From: Candidatus Fokinia cryptica
Lineage (GTDB): Bacteria > Pseudomonadota > Alphaproteobacteria > Rickettsiales > Midichloriaceae
DNA: 64,000 nucleotides
Assembly: GCF_034359305.1 (NCBI RefSeq)
Contig: NZ_CP110343.1
Span: forward strand, 21,823-85,822
Direction of reading: 5' to 3'
Numbering within the stretch: the first letter of the stretch is position 1; each line of letters begins with the position of its first letter. The notes below the pieces were generated by a model. The model had not been told where the DNA came from and did not search any database. It was given only the letters and a program-made list of their open reading frames with translations. Shown piece after piece: positions 29,019 to 38,531 of the stretch. A program made the translations under genes and the position numbers.

Positions 29019-29759
29019 TTATCCTTCTCCTAGAAACTGAATTAATTCTAGAGATTTGAGTGAAGACTTTTCTTTTTCTTTAAATTGGTGAGTTATACTA
29101 CCATCATTCAGAATAATTAACTTATCACCATATTCTATTGCGTGATGCATATCGTGAGTTATCATCAAAACCGTTCGATCTCTCAAAATTTTTTTAGTCA
29201 ATTTCATTACATCATCAGATGTCTTTGGATCAAGTGCTGATGTTATCTCATCCATAAGAAGTATCTTAGACTCAGAAAGTAATGACATCACAACACTAAG
29301 AAGTTGCCGTTGCCCTCCTGATAAGGTAGCTACAAGTTGTGTTAATTTCCTTTCCAACCCTATATTCAACTCCTTTAACTTTTCTACAAAAAAACTCTTC
29401 CTCTCTTTCGTATTATACAACTTCATTCCTCTATTTTTCCCCTGCATATAAGCAAGATTAAGATTTTCAAAGACAGTCATATCGCTGACAGTATTGCTAT
29501 CAGGATATTGCGTTACATATGAAAAAAGTTTTGTCCGTTCAGAAGAAGACATTGATTTAATGTTATGGCCATTTACCACTACACTTCCAGTAAAATTCTT
29601 TATTTCACCATTTATAAGACGTAAAAAACTTGACTTTCCTACGCCATTCCTACCTATAATCATCACGAATTCATTTTCCATAATATCAATTGTTAAATTC
29701 CGAAATATGGAATAATCATCAGATTTCGCTTTTAAGCATACATTACTTATTTTTATCAT
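29019..29759 (-). CDS. ABC transporter ATP-binding protein (TrpXYZ-like importer)
   Basis: The ATPase of a three-gene importer. The 246 residues carry Walker A IGRNGVGKSSFLRL near residue 36, the Q-loop YVTQYPD, the signature TLSGGQRQLLS, Walker B ILLMDEITSALD and the His switch MITHDMHH. The start overlaps the permease gene by 17 bases, indicating translational coupling. The substrate is not determinable; related systems transport tryptophan/tyrosine or other small molecules. Confidence 0.9.
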   Translation of the reverse strand: MIKISNVCLKAKSDDYSIFRNLTIDIMENEFVMIIGRNGVGKSSFLRLINGEIKNFTGSVVVNGHNIKSMSSSERTKLFSYVTQYPDSNTVSDMTVFENLNLAYMQGKNRGMKLYNTKERKSFFVEKLKELNIGLERKLTQLVATLSGGQRQLLSVVMSLLSESKILLMDEITSALDPKTSDDVMKLTKKILRDRTVLMITHDMHHAIEYGDKLIILNDGSITHQFKEKEKSSLKSLELIQFLGEG

Positions 29760-30597
29760 CTGATATACGTATTTTTGTGAGATAAATTACTATTGTTACT
29801 ATAATACCTGTGATTAAATTCACATCATATACTTCCATATGAAGTAGATCTGCATGTAAAGCAAAAGCAATAATTACTCTATATAAAACAGAACCAGCTA
29901 TACATGAAAGTATGGAAAAAATGATAAACCTCCCTTTGAATATCTGTTCCCCAAGAAAAATTCCAGCAAATCCTACTACCAACGTACCAACTCCTTGTGA
30001 TGTATCGCATAACTGCTGATATTGAGCCATCAAGCTACCGCTTAATGCTATCGCACCATTACTAAGCCCTAACATTGCCAACGTAATACCACTAATACAT
30101 ATACCTACCGTTTTACATACTGATTTATTACGTCCTATTGCACGAGCAGCTAATCCAAAATCGGTACTTAAGACATATGAAAAAATACATAATATAAAAG
30201 CTAAAATACATGATAATACTAAAATTGGAGAAATGTCCGAAAATATGGTCTTATAACCCACTAACGATATATTGGAAATACCTCCCATAATACGCATATT
30301 TATAGAGTATAGCATGAAAGCCACCAGTATTCCGGCAAGTAAATTTTGCACCCTACAGTATATATGCAAAACTCCTGTAACAACACCTATTACTACTCCA
30401 ACAATAAAAGCACAAATTGTAGCTAACATCACAGATACTCCATTCGCAATCAAGGATCCGGAAACGGCAGCACCACTCATAAAACTTCCATCACATGTCA
30501 GATCAGGAAAATCTATTATCCTAAAAGTAAGATAAATACCTATAGCTACTATGCTGTATATCAACCCTACTTCTATAGAGGCAAAAATCTCTTCCAT
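29743..30597 (-). CDS. ABC transporter permease, LivH-like (TrpY type)
   Basis: An inner-membrane permease with about eight or nine hydrophobic segments, of the LivH/branched-chain type used with PF04392-type binding proteins. The conserved FPDLTCDGSFMSGAAV segment near residue 28 and the GLSNGAIALSGSLMAQYQ segment near 190 are typical. I chose the ATG at 30597, one base after the stop of the binding-protein gene (284 residues); the longer TTG start at 30621 would overlap that gene. Confidence 0.88.
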   Translation of the reverse strand: MEEIFASIEVGLIYSIVAIGIYLTFRIIDFPDLTCDGSFMSGAAVSGSLIANGVSVMLATICAFIVGVVIGVVTGVLHIYCRVQNLLAGILVAFMLYSINMRIMGGISNISLVGYKTIFSDISPILVLSCILAFILCIFSYVLSTDFGLAARAIGRNKSVCKTVGICISGITLAMLGLSNGAIALSGSLMAQYQQLCDTSQGVGTLVVGFAGIFLGEQIFKGRFIIFSILSCIAGSVLYRVIIAFALHADLLHMEVYDVNLITGIIVTIVIYLTKIRISDDKNK

Positions 30598-30598
30598 A

Positions 30599-31528
30599 TT
30601 ATTTCTGCAAATCATTAACAATCACAGATGCCTTTTCCATAATACTGCGTGGTATGGAAAAACCTATCTCATCACTCGTAACTTTATTAATAGCAATTTC
30701 AACTTTTTCTGGATATAGAACTGTACTATCTACTTTTTCGTGATTAAATGCTTTTTTAAGTAATTCCCCAGTCATGACACCAATTTTATACTGATTTGGC
30801 CCTATCGCTCCCAATACGCCAGCATACACTGTATCTACGTCTGTGCAGTACAAAGGTATTTTCCTTTTTTTACAAAATTCAGCAATATTTGATATACCAC
30901 TTAATGCAGTATTATCATTACTTATTACAATCGCATCAACTTTTTCAATAATGGAAGCTAAACAAGAATTTACATCAGTTACTTTTAATAAAGCACGTTT
31001 AACTAATTTAATATTATATTTAGAACATGCTTTTGACAAATCATTTACTATATATTGCGAATTTATCTCACTCGGATTATATAATATTCCCAATTTTTTT
31101 ATATAAGGTTGCATTTCAATCATTATTGCAAGATACCTTTCTGATGGCAAAAAATTGCTCACACCAGCTACATTTTCGTTTTTTAGCAAACCAGCTTTAT
31201 ATGGTTCGGTGACAGATGAAAAAACAACAAGAGTATCATGTTTCTTTCTAGCACTTAACAACATCTGAGCAGCCATTGTCCCTATACCAACTACTGCTTT
31301 CGGATGGGATGCAAAGCACTGGGAAGCAATCTGATGAGCAAGCACTATATTGCCTTGCGCAGATTTTACGCTTACTGACGCTATCCCCTTGATAGTATCG
31401 TAAATTGCAGAAGCAACAACATCAAGAGCTGGATGATCTGCTGACTTGACAACAAATACTGTATTTTCTGATGCACTAGCAATAAATGCATAACATATAA
31501 ATATCTTTATTAAGATATATCTAATCAT
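30599..31528 (-). CDS. ABC transporter substrate-binding protein (PF04392, TrpX-like)
   Basis: A 309-residue periplasmic binding protein. Residues 1-20 form a signal peptide (basic start, hydrophobic core, cleavage around ASA-SEN). The mature part shows family features: SADHPALDVVASAI, VGIGTMAAQML, VVFSSVTEPYKAGLL and AVIGPNQYKIGVMTGELL. It is the first gene of the importer operon, followed by permease and ATPase. The ligand may be an aromatic amino acid by analogy with TrpX, but this is inference. Confidence 0.9.
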   Translation of the reverse strand: MIRYILIKIFICYAFIASASENTVFVVKSADHPALDVVASAIYDTIKGIASVSVKSAQGNIVLAHQIASQCFASHPKAVVGIGTMAAQMLLSARKKHDTLVVFSSVTEPYKAGLLKNENVAGVSNFLPSERYLAIMIEMQPYIKKLGILYNPSEINSQYIVNDLSKACSKYNIKLVKRALLKVTDVNSCLASIIEKVDAIVISNDNTALSGISNIAEFCKKRKIPLYCTDVDTVYAGVLGAIGPNQYKIGVMTGELLKKAFNHEKVDSTVLYPEKVEIAINKVTSDEIGFSIPRSIMEKASVIVNDLQK

Positions 31529-31589
31529 TAGGCGTACAGTAAATAGTAACGTGTTCTCATATATTCATTTTCAAACAAATTGCAAATTA

Positions 31590-32903
31590 TTATTTCATTC
31601 TATTCCACGATAGAGAACTAGCGTGATTTGCTACTATAGACTCTTTATGCCCATTTATGTCAACAAAATATATGTTGCTAATACCTCCATTTCCTTTACG
31701 AGCACTAAACATCATACCAAATCCATTTGGAGCCCATACAACATTATCTACTAACAACGCACTATTCAAAAGCCTCTCTTCACTGCCATCAGATTTCATA
31801 ATACCAAGATAGAACATGCCACCTAAACGCTTGCTAAAGGCTATATAACTGCCATCAGGAGAATACGAAGGAGTAAAATATTGCCCCTCACCTGTACTGA
31901 CTGGTGTTATTTTTCTTGTAGTTGCATCAAGAAAATAGATTCTATTAGTACCACTATGATCAGAAGTAAATACCATCCTCGTTCCGTCATATGAATACTG
32001 AGCATTTGTGATAATAGCATTTTTCACAGAAAGTAATGGCACTGTCTTACCATTCTTGAAAAAATGCTCATATAAACCCGTAGTCCCCATATATGCAATA
32101 GAAAAAATCATCTTCTTCATATCTGGAGAGAAATTTATTGAAAAGATTGTCCCTTTTAATGAAAGAACTGGCTTAACACTACCACTCTCTAGATCAAGCT
32201 TCATTACCACTGTTCTATGATTCCAGTACTCAATGTAATATAGCTTCGTACCGCATGGAGTAAATCGCGGATCATGCACTATATTTCGACCATTCGTAAC
32301 ATATACAGCATTCTCTCCGTTGTAGTCTGATATTACTAACTTAGTAATCTGCTTTTTTGCCTTCTTCAATTCTTTTACAAATGCAATTTTCGTATTGAAA
32401 TAACCACTTCTTCCAGTTGTATACTGATAAATTCGGTTTGATATCGTGTGAGCTACCTCTCTCCATTTACTAACTTGCACTACTTTAGAAAATGCATCTA
32501 CCTGTTCCTTTAGTCTCACATCAAATAATTTATAAGATATAGACAATGATTCGGTACTTTTATTATACTCCACTTTACCTAACACTATAAGGGACGTATC
32601 GCTTTTCTTCCACAAAGAGAAATTTGGAATACCAGTAAATTCTACCTTTTCTAAAAAACTTTTTGAATCCGGAACACTGAAAACTCCCGAAAAAGAGAGA
32701 TCTTTTGCAATTATAGTAGAAATCTTTTGTGATATTGGAAGCGCATTACTACGAAATGGAAGAATCGCACAATCTACAAAACGCACTCTATTTTGAGAAA
32801 CCTTCAGCTCTAAAACAGCATGTGATATATTTGCAAATGCTAAAGAAAGTACAATAGAAGAGAGAAAGAAGGCTACTATGCGCCTAAAAGTAGAAAGACA
32901 CAT
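31590..32903 (-). CDS. tolB: Tol-Pal system protein TolB
   Basis: TolB is the periplasmic beta-propeller that links Pal to the TolQRA motor during outer-membrane constriction. The 437 residues start with a signal peptide ending near ISHA, then the TolB N-terminal domain and a propeller whose blades repeat patterns such as TPCGTKLYYIEY, SPDMKKMIFSIAY, SYDGTRMVFTSDHSG and SPDGSYIAFSKR. Length is typical. The tolQ, tolR and pal genes are not adjacent. Confidence 0.95.
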   Translation of the reverse strand: MCLSTFRRIVAFFLSSIVLSLAFANISHAVLELKVSQNRVRFVDCAILPFRSNALPISQKISTIIAKDLSFSGVFSVPDSKSFLEKVEFTGIPNFSLWKKSDTSLIVLGKVEYNKSTESLSISYKLFDVRLKEQVDAFSKVVQVSKWREVAHTISNRIYQYTTGRSGYFNTKIAFVKELKKAKKQITKLVISDYNGENAVYVTNGRNIVHDPRFTPCGTKLYYIEYWNHRTVVMKLDLESGSVKPVLSLKGTIFSINFSPDMKKMIFSIAYMGTTGLYEHFFKNGKTVPLLSVKNAIITNAQYSYDGTRMVFTSDHSGTNRIYFLDATTRKITPVSTGEGQYFTPSYSPDGSYIAFSKRLGGMFYLGIMKSDGSEERLLNSALLVDNVVWAPNGFGMMFSARKGNGGISNIYFVDINGHKESIVANHASSLSWNRMK

Positions 32904-33088
32904 CGCAGAAATTGGTTAATTCTCGTATGATTCTGAGTGTGTATACATACAACGAAAATGTCAACAATTTCAATAACACCAAACTTTTTTCTTACCAAAG
33001 CCCTAACTGAAACAACTGTACTAAAAAGAAATCTGACAGCGTTTCTAATTTTCATTAAATCACAAATCGCAAGATCGTAAATTGAGAC

Positions 33089-33130
33089 GCTGCAAACACC
33101 TCCAACAAAGAATCGAGAGTAATTTGCAGC
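33089..33130. other. Inverted repeat GCTGCAAA/TTTGCAGC in the rplX-tolB gap
   Basis: Perfect 8-base arms at 33089-33096 and 33123-33130 with a 26-base loop, between the rplX stop and the tolB start. A second weaker inverted pair (CAGCGTTTC with GAGACGCTG) overlaps it. No clear T run follows on either strand, so its role is unknown. Confidence 0.35.
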
Positions 33131-33184
33131 ATTATAACTTTCCTACCCTATGTACCCACACCTTTATCTAAAGGAATCAGGTCT

Positions 33185-33532
33185 TCAGCTAAGAGATTTC
33201 TCTACGTCTACTTTTTTGACATACTCAGGATGATGTATATCAGCACCACTCCTTTTACTATATCTTATTTTTTTGCCATCTAGTATCTTAAAGCCTATAC
33301 GACATGGTTTTCTGTCATTAGGATCAATATGCATTACTTTGGACAATGAAAGCGGGCATTCTATATTCTGATATCCATTGGCATTAGCTTTTTGCTTTTT
33401 ACGCCTAATATTTACACCAGAAACTACCACTTCATTCTCGTCTACTAGAACAGCAAGCACCTTCCCAGTTTTTCCTTTATATTTTCCAGAAATCACCACG
33501 ACTTCATCACCCTTTACAACTCTAGCAGCCAT
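33185..33532 (-). CDS. rplX: 50S ribosomal protein L24
   Basis: L24 is an assembly initiator of the large subunit and lies near the exit tunnel. The KOW motif is seen in KGDEVVVISGKYKGKTGKVLAV at the N-terminus, followed by GVNIRRKKQKA. The 115 residues are normal. It is the last gene of a three-gene piece of the spc operon; rplE, which should follow, is absent and the spacer toward tolB is 281 bases. Confidence 0.95.
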   Translation of the reverse strand: MAARVVKGDEVVVISGKYKGKTGKVLAVLVDENEVVVSGVNIRRKKQKANANGYQNIECPLSLSKVMHIDPNDRKPCRIGFKILDGKKIRYSKRSGADIHHPEYVKKVDVEKSLS

Positions 33533-33567
33533 AACAAAAATAAATTAATTTAATAATCAAAAACAAG

Positions 33568-33939
33568 CTATAACACTTCTTGTGCTAAGGAAATAATTTT
33601 AGTAAAACCCAACCCTCTCAATTCACGAGGCATAACACCGAACACTCTAGTCGCGAGAGGTTCACCAGCTTCATTTATTATAACCGCAGCATTTACATCA
33701 AATTTTATATAACTGCCATCTTTTCTTCTAATTTCTTTCTTTGTTCTCACAACAACAGCCTTATATACTCCTCCCGCTTTCACTAGCTTTGGATTTGGTA
33801 TCGCATCAACTACAGATACCACTATTCTATCACCAATAGAACCAAACCTTCTCCTCGAACCACCAAGCACTTTTATGCATTTGGCAAATTTAGCACCAGA
33901 GTTATCAGCAACTAGCAATACAGTACCAGGTATAATCAT
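33568..33939 (-). CDS. rplN: 50S ribosomal protein L14
   Basis: L14 lies at the interface with the 30S subunit and contacts L19. The 123-residue sequence shows [20 protein letters not shown] and the C-terminal [28 protein letters not shown] pattern expected of bacterial L14 (split across the family signature). It sits between rpsQ and rplX with gaps of 45 and 35 bases, the standard order. Confidence 0.96.
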   Translation of the reverse strand: MIIPGTVLLVADNSGAKFAKCIKVLGGSRRRFGSIGDRIVVSVVDAIPNPKLVKAGGVYKAVVVRTKKEIRRKDGSYIKFDVNAAVIINEAGEPLATRVFGVMPRELRGLGFTKIISLAQEVL

Positions 33940-33984
33940 AAGAAAAATAACAAAATAGTTTCAGTAGTCACAATAACAGATAAA

Positions 33985-34224
33985 TTAACGAGCCTTATCG
34001 TACAACACTAACCACTTCTTTAACTTAGAAATAGGTCTCGATTCGATGATAGAAACTACATCTCCGCACTTAAAAGCAGAATTAGGATCGTGGGCATGAT
34101 ACTTTTTCGTCACCGATACTATTTTTCTATATTTCGGATGCTGGAATTTTCTCTCAACCTCAACAACAACAGTACTCTGTTGTTTATCACTCACGACAAC
34201 ACCTTTTAGCACTCTTTTTGGCAT
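33985..34224 (-). CDS. rpsQ: 30S ribosomal protein S17
   Basis: S17 is a primary 16S rRNA binder near the platform. The 79-residue form from the ATG at 34224 begins [21 protein letters not shown], the usual start; the frame stays open to 34317 but the extra 31 residues do not look conserved. Core motifs include [22 protein letters not shown] and [14 protein letters not shown]. It is the first gene of the isolated rpsQ-rplN-rplX cluster; rpmC and rplP, which normally precede it, are missing and nuoB is divergent. Confidence 0.94.
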   Translation of the reverse strand: MPKRVLKGVVVSDKQQSTVVVEVERKFQHPKYRKIVSVTKKYHAHDPNSAFKCGDVVSIIESRPISKLKKWLVLYDKAR

Positions 34225-34516
34225 TTCTATTATTTTTTTCACATATCCAGAACTACGTCGGATGCTAGATAATTCATAAATAAAAGTCAAGCTATGATGG
34301 ACACAATTAACATACAATCTATCTTCAAAAGTAGCTTAATAAGACCATTTAAGAAGTAATTTATTTAGTATTCATATATTGATAAGTTATATCAAATTAT
34401 TTTATGATGCTTTTATGATTCGTCGGGTATGCAAAATACTAATTCTTGGATTTTACTAGTTTTATGAAAAATTCCACTGATCTTCACATACATTACTTTC
34501 TATAAGACATATTGGT

Positions 34517-35119
34517 ATGAGCAATAAAAAAAGTGATGATATACTGTGTAGCTATAATGGTATTAAATACGTTACGGTTACAGAGGAAGAGCGTTTGATT
34601 AAAGAAATCTCAGCTCAGTACTCAAAAACTGGGTTTATAAAAGCTAAATTTATGGATTTACTTGCATGGGCAAGAACAGGCTCTTTGTGGCCTATGACAT
34701 TTGGACTAGCATGTTGTGCCGTGGAGATGATGCATGCAGCAGGAAGCAGATATGATATGGACAGATTTGGAATGCTTTTTCGTGCAACACCACGACAGTC
34801 TGATGTAATCATAGTTGCAGGAACTTTAACCAATAAAATGGCAACTGCATTACGTACCGTCTACGATCAAATGCCTGAGCCAAGATGGGTGATATCGATG
34901 GGGAGCTGTGCTAATGGTGGTGGGTATTATCATTATTCATATTCTGTAGTAAGAGGTTGTGATAAAATTATACCGGTGGACGTATACGTTCCCGGATGCC
35001 CACCAACTCCCGAAGCATTACTATATGGATTTATGATTCTTCAAAGAAAAATTAGAAGACAACATAGAGAAGCTACCTATGACAAACTAAAACAAAACAT
35101 CACACCACTTCCGAACTAA
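34517..35119 (+). CDS. nuoB: NADH-quinone oxidoreductase subunit B
   Basis: NuoB carries the terminal iron-sulfur cluster N2 of Complex I next to the quinone site. The Cys ligands are visible in [14 protein letters not shown] near residue 67, [18 protein letters not shown] near 130 and [13 protein letters not shown] near 163. Length is 200 residues. Unusually the gene is isolated: nuoA and nuoC-nuoN are not nearby, and it is flanked by ribosomal genes and tolC. It is convergent with tolC across 17 bases. Confidence 0.97.
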   Translation: MSNKKSDDILCSYNGIKYVTVTEEERLIKEISAQYSKTGFIKAKFMDLLAWARTGSLWPMTFGLACCAVEMMHAAGSRYDMDRFGMLFRATPRQSDVIIVAGTLTNKMATALRTVYDQMPEPRWVISMGSCANGGGYYHYSYSVVRGCDKIIPVDVYVPGCPPTPEALLYGFMILQRKIRRQHREATYDKLKQNITPLPN

Positions 35120-35136
35120 AATTCTTTATAGCAATT

Positions 35137-36507
35137 TCAGGCATTTTCGTTGCCACATTCTACTGGTTGAATCCATTCTTTTCCTATAAGAACCTTAGGA
35201 GAAAGATACTTAAGAGTACCAGCATTGCTTAACATTTCGACTATTGAAATAGTGTAATACAGCACACTATCATAAAACGCTATCTCTGCTTCATATGCGT
35301 CAACCTGTGCCCTCATAGAATCTGAGAAATTCTTTGTGCCTACCTCATATTCCACCGCTGTATCTTTAGCAAGCTTTGTACGATGTATTAATGCAGCTTC
35401 ACGAGCCTTCATCAAGACCATGTTACTCTCCATTCTCCCCCATAATTTCTTAGCTTCTTCGACAGCAACCGCTTTTGCATCTCTCCAAACGATTTTAGCA
35501 CGATTTTTCTCGCTATTTTGAGTGTATATTCTAGTATAATCTACAGGAACAAATATTGGCATCTTTACGTTAAGAGAAACCGTTCTACCTCCAAATAAGT
35601 AAGCACTAGTCTCTGAATCGTACACACTCTGAGAAGTATCAGGAGCAATATTATAAGATACATCAACAGAAGGACCTAGCCTAGATAATGCAGCTACAGA
35701 ATGAGCTTTCTCTTTCTTATATGCAAAAGAGCTTTGAGCGATAGTATCGTTATATTGCATTGTAATGTCGATTAGAGCATCTAAAGAAGCAGGAATAGAA
35801 ACACTACTAAAGTCAACATGAGAGAGTTTTATGTTATCTTCTGGAAATTCTGTTCCTGTCAAGTAGCGAAATTTCCCTTTTTCCTCCTTAAGGGTCTCCT
35901 CAGCGGTAGTAAGCTGACTGACTGAATTTGCCATTTGGTATTCCGCTTCCGCTAAGTCAGAAGATGCAATCACTCCAAGAGAAAATTTTATCTTTGCTTT
36001 TTCTAAGGCACCTTCATAGTACTTCTTCTGTCTTTTCCTAATCACAACTACACTTTTATCGTGCAGTATTTTTTCATAACTCAATATTACCTGCGCTACT
36101 ATCTTAGTGACAGTATCATAAAATCCATATGTATCAGCATTTTTGTCAGCATTTGAAGAAACGATCTCCATCATATCTGCTCCACTCTTAAATATATTAC
36201 AACTTACTTGCAATGAAGCATTTTCGCTGATATCACGCTCTACTTTTTGCCCTGTAAACGTTCGTGCATCCTTTACAGTAGCAATCGTATAACCCCAATT
36301 TGCTGTCGGTAGTAAACTCGCAAGAGCAACATTTTCTCTACCGGATGACACATTTACACGCTCCTTTGCTGCTGCTATTTTCTGATTATTTTGCAGAGCC
36401 ACATCTATAGCCATAGAGACATCATATGCATGAGACTCCACAAACGAAAAACACGACGACACAAGCGTCACTACAACGAAAAAGAACTTCGACACTATAA
36501 TTATCAT
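35137..36507 (-). CDS. tolC: TolC-family outer-membrane channel protein
   Basis: TolC proteins form trimeric channels that complete type I secretion and efflux systems. The 456 residues start with a signal peptide (residues 1-28, cleavage near SHA-YDV), then two OEP repeats of long coiled helices rich in Ala, Glu, Lys and Gln. YDVSMAIDVALQNNQKIAAAKERV is typical of the first repeat (only part shown here as a family feature). No adaptor or ABC partner lies adjacent, so the secretion partner is elsewhere. Confidence 0.88.
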   Translation of the reverse strand: MIIIVSKFFFVVVTLVSSCFSFVESHAYDVSMAIDVALQNNQKIAAAKERVNVSSGRENVALASLLPTANWGYTIATVKDARTFTGQKVERDISENASLQVSCNIFKSGADMMEIVSSNADKNADTYGFYDTVTKIVAQVILSYEKILHDKSVVVIRKRQKKYYEGALEKAKIKFSLGVIASSDLAEAEYQMANSVSQLTTAEETLKEEKGKFRYLTGTEFPEDNIKLSHVDFSSVSIPASLDALIDITMQYNDTIAQSSFAYKKEKAHSVAALSRLGPSVDVSYNIAPDTSQSVYDSETSAYLFGGRTVSLNVKMPIFVPVDYTRIYTQNSEKNRAKIVWRDAKAVAVEEAKKLWGRMESNMVLMKAREAALIHRTKLAKDTAVEYEVGTKNFSDSMRAQVDAYEAEIAFYDSVLYYTISIVEMLSNAGTLKYLSPKVLIGKEWIQPVECGNENA

Positions 36508-36578
36508 CTACTATTCAAATTTCCACTAGTGGATTTTGGAGAGATAGCAGAACAATGTCAAGGCTGACTTAATATGCT

Positions 36579-36767
36579 ATGCCTTTACTTAAATTAGTAA
36601 AATCTAGAAAGTCATATACATTCATGAATTTGGAGAGACAAAAACTAATTCTAGCACTGACTCAGATAAGACATAATAAACATCTATCAAGAAATATATT
36701 AAAAAAAATTCCAGATACTAAAATCTTATCAGCACTTCACGATACTCTTGATCATTTCATTCCATGA
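36579..36767 (+). CDS. Possible small hypothetical protein upstream of fabI
   Basis: A 62-codon ORF from ATG at 36579, or 47 codons from the ATG at 36624. The sequence is basic and Leu-rich (QIRHNKHLSRNILKKIPD) and looks protein-like, but I do not recognise it. It precedes fabI by about 75 bases on the same strand. It could be chance. Confidence 0.25.
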   Translation: MPLLKLVKSRKSYTFMNLERQKLILALTQIRHNKHLSRNILKKIPDTKILSALHDTLDHFIP

Positions 36768-36842
36768 TTATAGATTACCGCAAGTATCCAGCTGTTGAGG
36801 ATTCTCAACTGCTTTACTTTAAAAACATATACCTTACCTAAC

Positions 36843-37610
36843 ATGCTAAAGAATAAAGTAGGTCTTATAGTAGGTCTATCAAACGAATACTCAATCGCAT
36901 ATAAAACCGCTGTACAGTGCCATAGTGCTGGAGCTACTCTCGCTCTTTCATGTCAAAAACAGCTTGCATCTCGTGCAATACCACTAGCTGAGAAAGTACA
37001 AGGAACATTATACGAATGCGATGCCATTGACGCTACTTCAGTTGATGAAATGATCAAACAGATTAAAGAGAAATTTGGCAAATTAGACTTTATTATACAT
37101 AGCGTAGCATTCGCTCCTAAAGATTGCTTATCAGGACGTTTTTTAGATACTTCATATGCTGATTTTGCATTAACAATGAATACATCATGCTTTTCATTTA
37201 TCTACTTAGCAAAAGTCGCATCAGAAATAATGCAAGATGGAGGAAGCATAGTTACAATGACATACTACGGCTCACAAAAAGTAATACCAAATTATAACAT
37301 AATGGGAGTAGCTAAAGCAGCACTAGAGGCTAGCGTTAGATATGCCGCTTTAGATCTTGGTATCAAAAAAATACGTGTTAACGCTATCTCGGCGGGGCCT
37401 ATCAAAACTCTAGCAGCTTCAGGGATAGGAGGTTTTAGCAAAATGCTTCACTGGGTGGAAAAAAACTCTATCATGAAAGAAAATGTAAGTGGTACAGATG
37501 TTGGAGATAGTGCAGTATATCTCGTAAGCGATATGAGTAAAAATGTCACAGGTCAAACCTTATTCGTTGACTCTGGCTATAGTGTCGTCGGTATGAAGCT
37601 GGAAGAGTAG
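36843..37610 (+). CDS. fabI: Enoyl-[acyl-carrier-protein] reductase (NADH)
   Basis: FabI catalyses the last reduction of each fatty acid elongation cycle and is the target of triclosan-type inhibitors. The 255-residue form from ATG 36843 begins MLKNKVGLIVGLSNEYSIAY, matching the N-terminal cofactor site; the ORF can be extended to 36795 but that part is not conserved. The catalytic Tyr-x6-Lys is seen in YNIMGVAK, the preceding Tyr pair in MTYYGSQKV and the segment RVNAISAGPIKTLAA follows. Confidence 0.95.
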   Translation: MLKNKVGLIVGLSNEYSIAYKTAVQCHSAGATLALSCQKQLASRAIPLAEKVQGTLYECDAIDATSVDEMIKQIKEKFGKLDFIIHSVAFAPKDCLSGRFLDTSYADFALTMNTSCFSFIYLAKVASEIMQDGGSIVTMTYYGSQKVIPNYNIMGVAKAALEASVRYAALDLGIKKIRVNAISAGPIKTLAASGIGGFSKMLHWVEKNSIMKENVSGTDVGDSAVYLVSDMSKNVTGQTLFVDSGYSVVGMKLEE

Positions 37611-37622
37611 TTAAAAAAAACA

Positions 37623-37681
37623 GGAGGAGAGTGCTAGCAGAACAATATTCACCTAATATAGTTAGTCCGTATTTCTCCTCC
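37623..37681. terminator. Inverted repeat between convergent fabI and the HU-like gene, possible bidirectional terminator
   Basis: GGAGGAGA at 37623-37630 pairs perfectly with TCTCCTCC at 37674-37681. The 43-base loop is long for an intrinsic terminator. An A run at 37613-37620 precedes it and would read as a T run on the minus strand. The stem is strikingly GC-rich for this AT-rich DNA. Confidence 0.35.
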
Positions 37682-37693
37682 CTTGAATAAAAG

Positions 37694-37981
37694 TCAAACT
37701 AAATCATTCTTTGATTTAAAAAAGAAGTGATCGAGCGATATTTTATTCTCAGCCATTTTCTCTAGTATGAAATTCGTAGGAGTAAATTTGAGAATTTCTT
37801 GTAAATCTTTTTCGTCCACGGAAATTGTACCAAGATACTTTATGGTCAACTTCTTTTCTGTTACGAGAGTTTCTATCATAGCACTTACTATCGTCTTCAA
37901 ACATTTTGAAGTTTTCTCTGTGCTGTAACCTATATCATTAGATACCTGTTGCAGCAACAACATAGAATTATTTGGTTCCAT
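37694..37981 (-). CDS. Divergent HU/IHF-like small DNA-binding protein
   Basis: A 95-residue protein whose N-terminal two helices (QVSNDIGYSTEKTSKCLKTIVSAMIETLVTEKKLTIKYLGTISV in outline) have the layout of HU/IHF proteins: two helices, then a strand with LGT in place of the usual FGTF. The DNA-binding arm is degenerate or short (FTPTNFILEKM) and the RNPxTG motif is missing. If it is an HU relative, DNA binding may be altered. It is convergent with fabI. This is a structural guess by eye. Confidence 0.45.
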   Translation of the reverse strand: MEPNNSMLLLQQVSNDIGYSTEKTSKCLKTIVSAMIETLVTEKKLTIKYLGTISVDEKDLQEILKFTPTNFILEKMAENKISLDHFFFKSKNDLV

Positions 37982-38531
37982 TTTAGATGTTTACGTTTAT
38001 TATTACTTACTTTTAGATTGTAGTCGATGCACCAAGAGTATAACAGACATACAAAATCCGCATAATCATACAAACGAGATGTAATATTGCAACAATGCTA
38101 AAAGCTTCACTTCACGGAAGTATACTACAATCATCTATTTATCACAAGAGAAATATTATGTAGATATAAATTAAAAGTATAAAATATGTATGTAAAATCA
38201 TATCACTCAACAAAGAAATATCGTCTCTCTTATTTCTTCTAGCTTTATTGTGAATTTAGTAAAAATTTTCCCTACTTTTTATCATTACTAACCATAGTAG
38301 AGTAATATTACGATTTTTTACCAAATATAAATGGAATTGATACGACATAAATTTAGAACTTTTAACACAATAAAAAATACACGCATAATAGCAGCTCGAA
38401 CATCTTTTTATCATAAAATATAAATCCTATAGCTGCCATTTAACATTAAAGATAAATTTAATTATTATTGATATATTAGAATAATGTATATTATAATTAA
38501 ACATATATCTTCATACTTGTTACGTTTTAAA
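37982..38531. other. 550-bp AT-rich intergenic region
   Basis: Spacer upstream of both the HU-like gene (minus) and a small hypothetical gene (plus), so it should hold two divergent promoters. I see many short A/T runs but no tRNA, strong hairpin or convincing ORF. Confidence 0.5.

Noticed and set aside
36795-36842. Longer N-terminus of FabI
   Set aside because: The extra 16 residues do not resemble the family, and the ATG at 36843 gives the expected start before the cofactor-binding strand.
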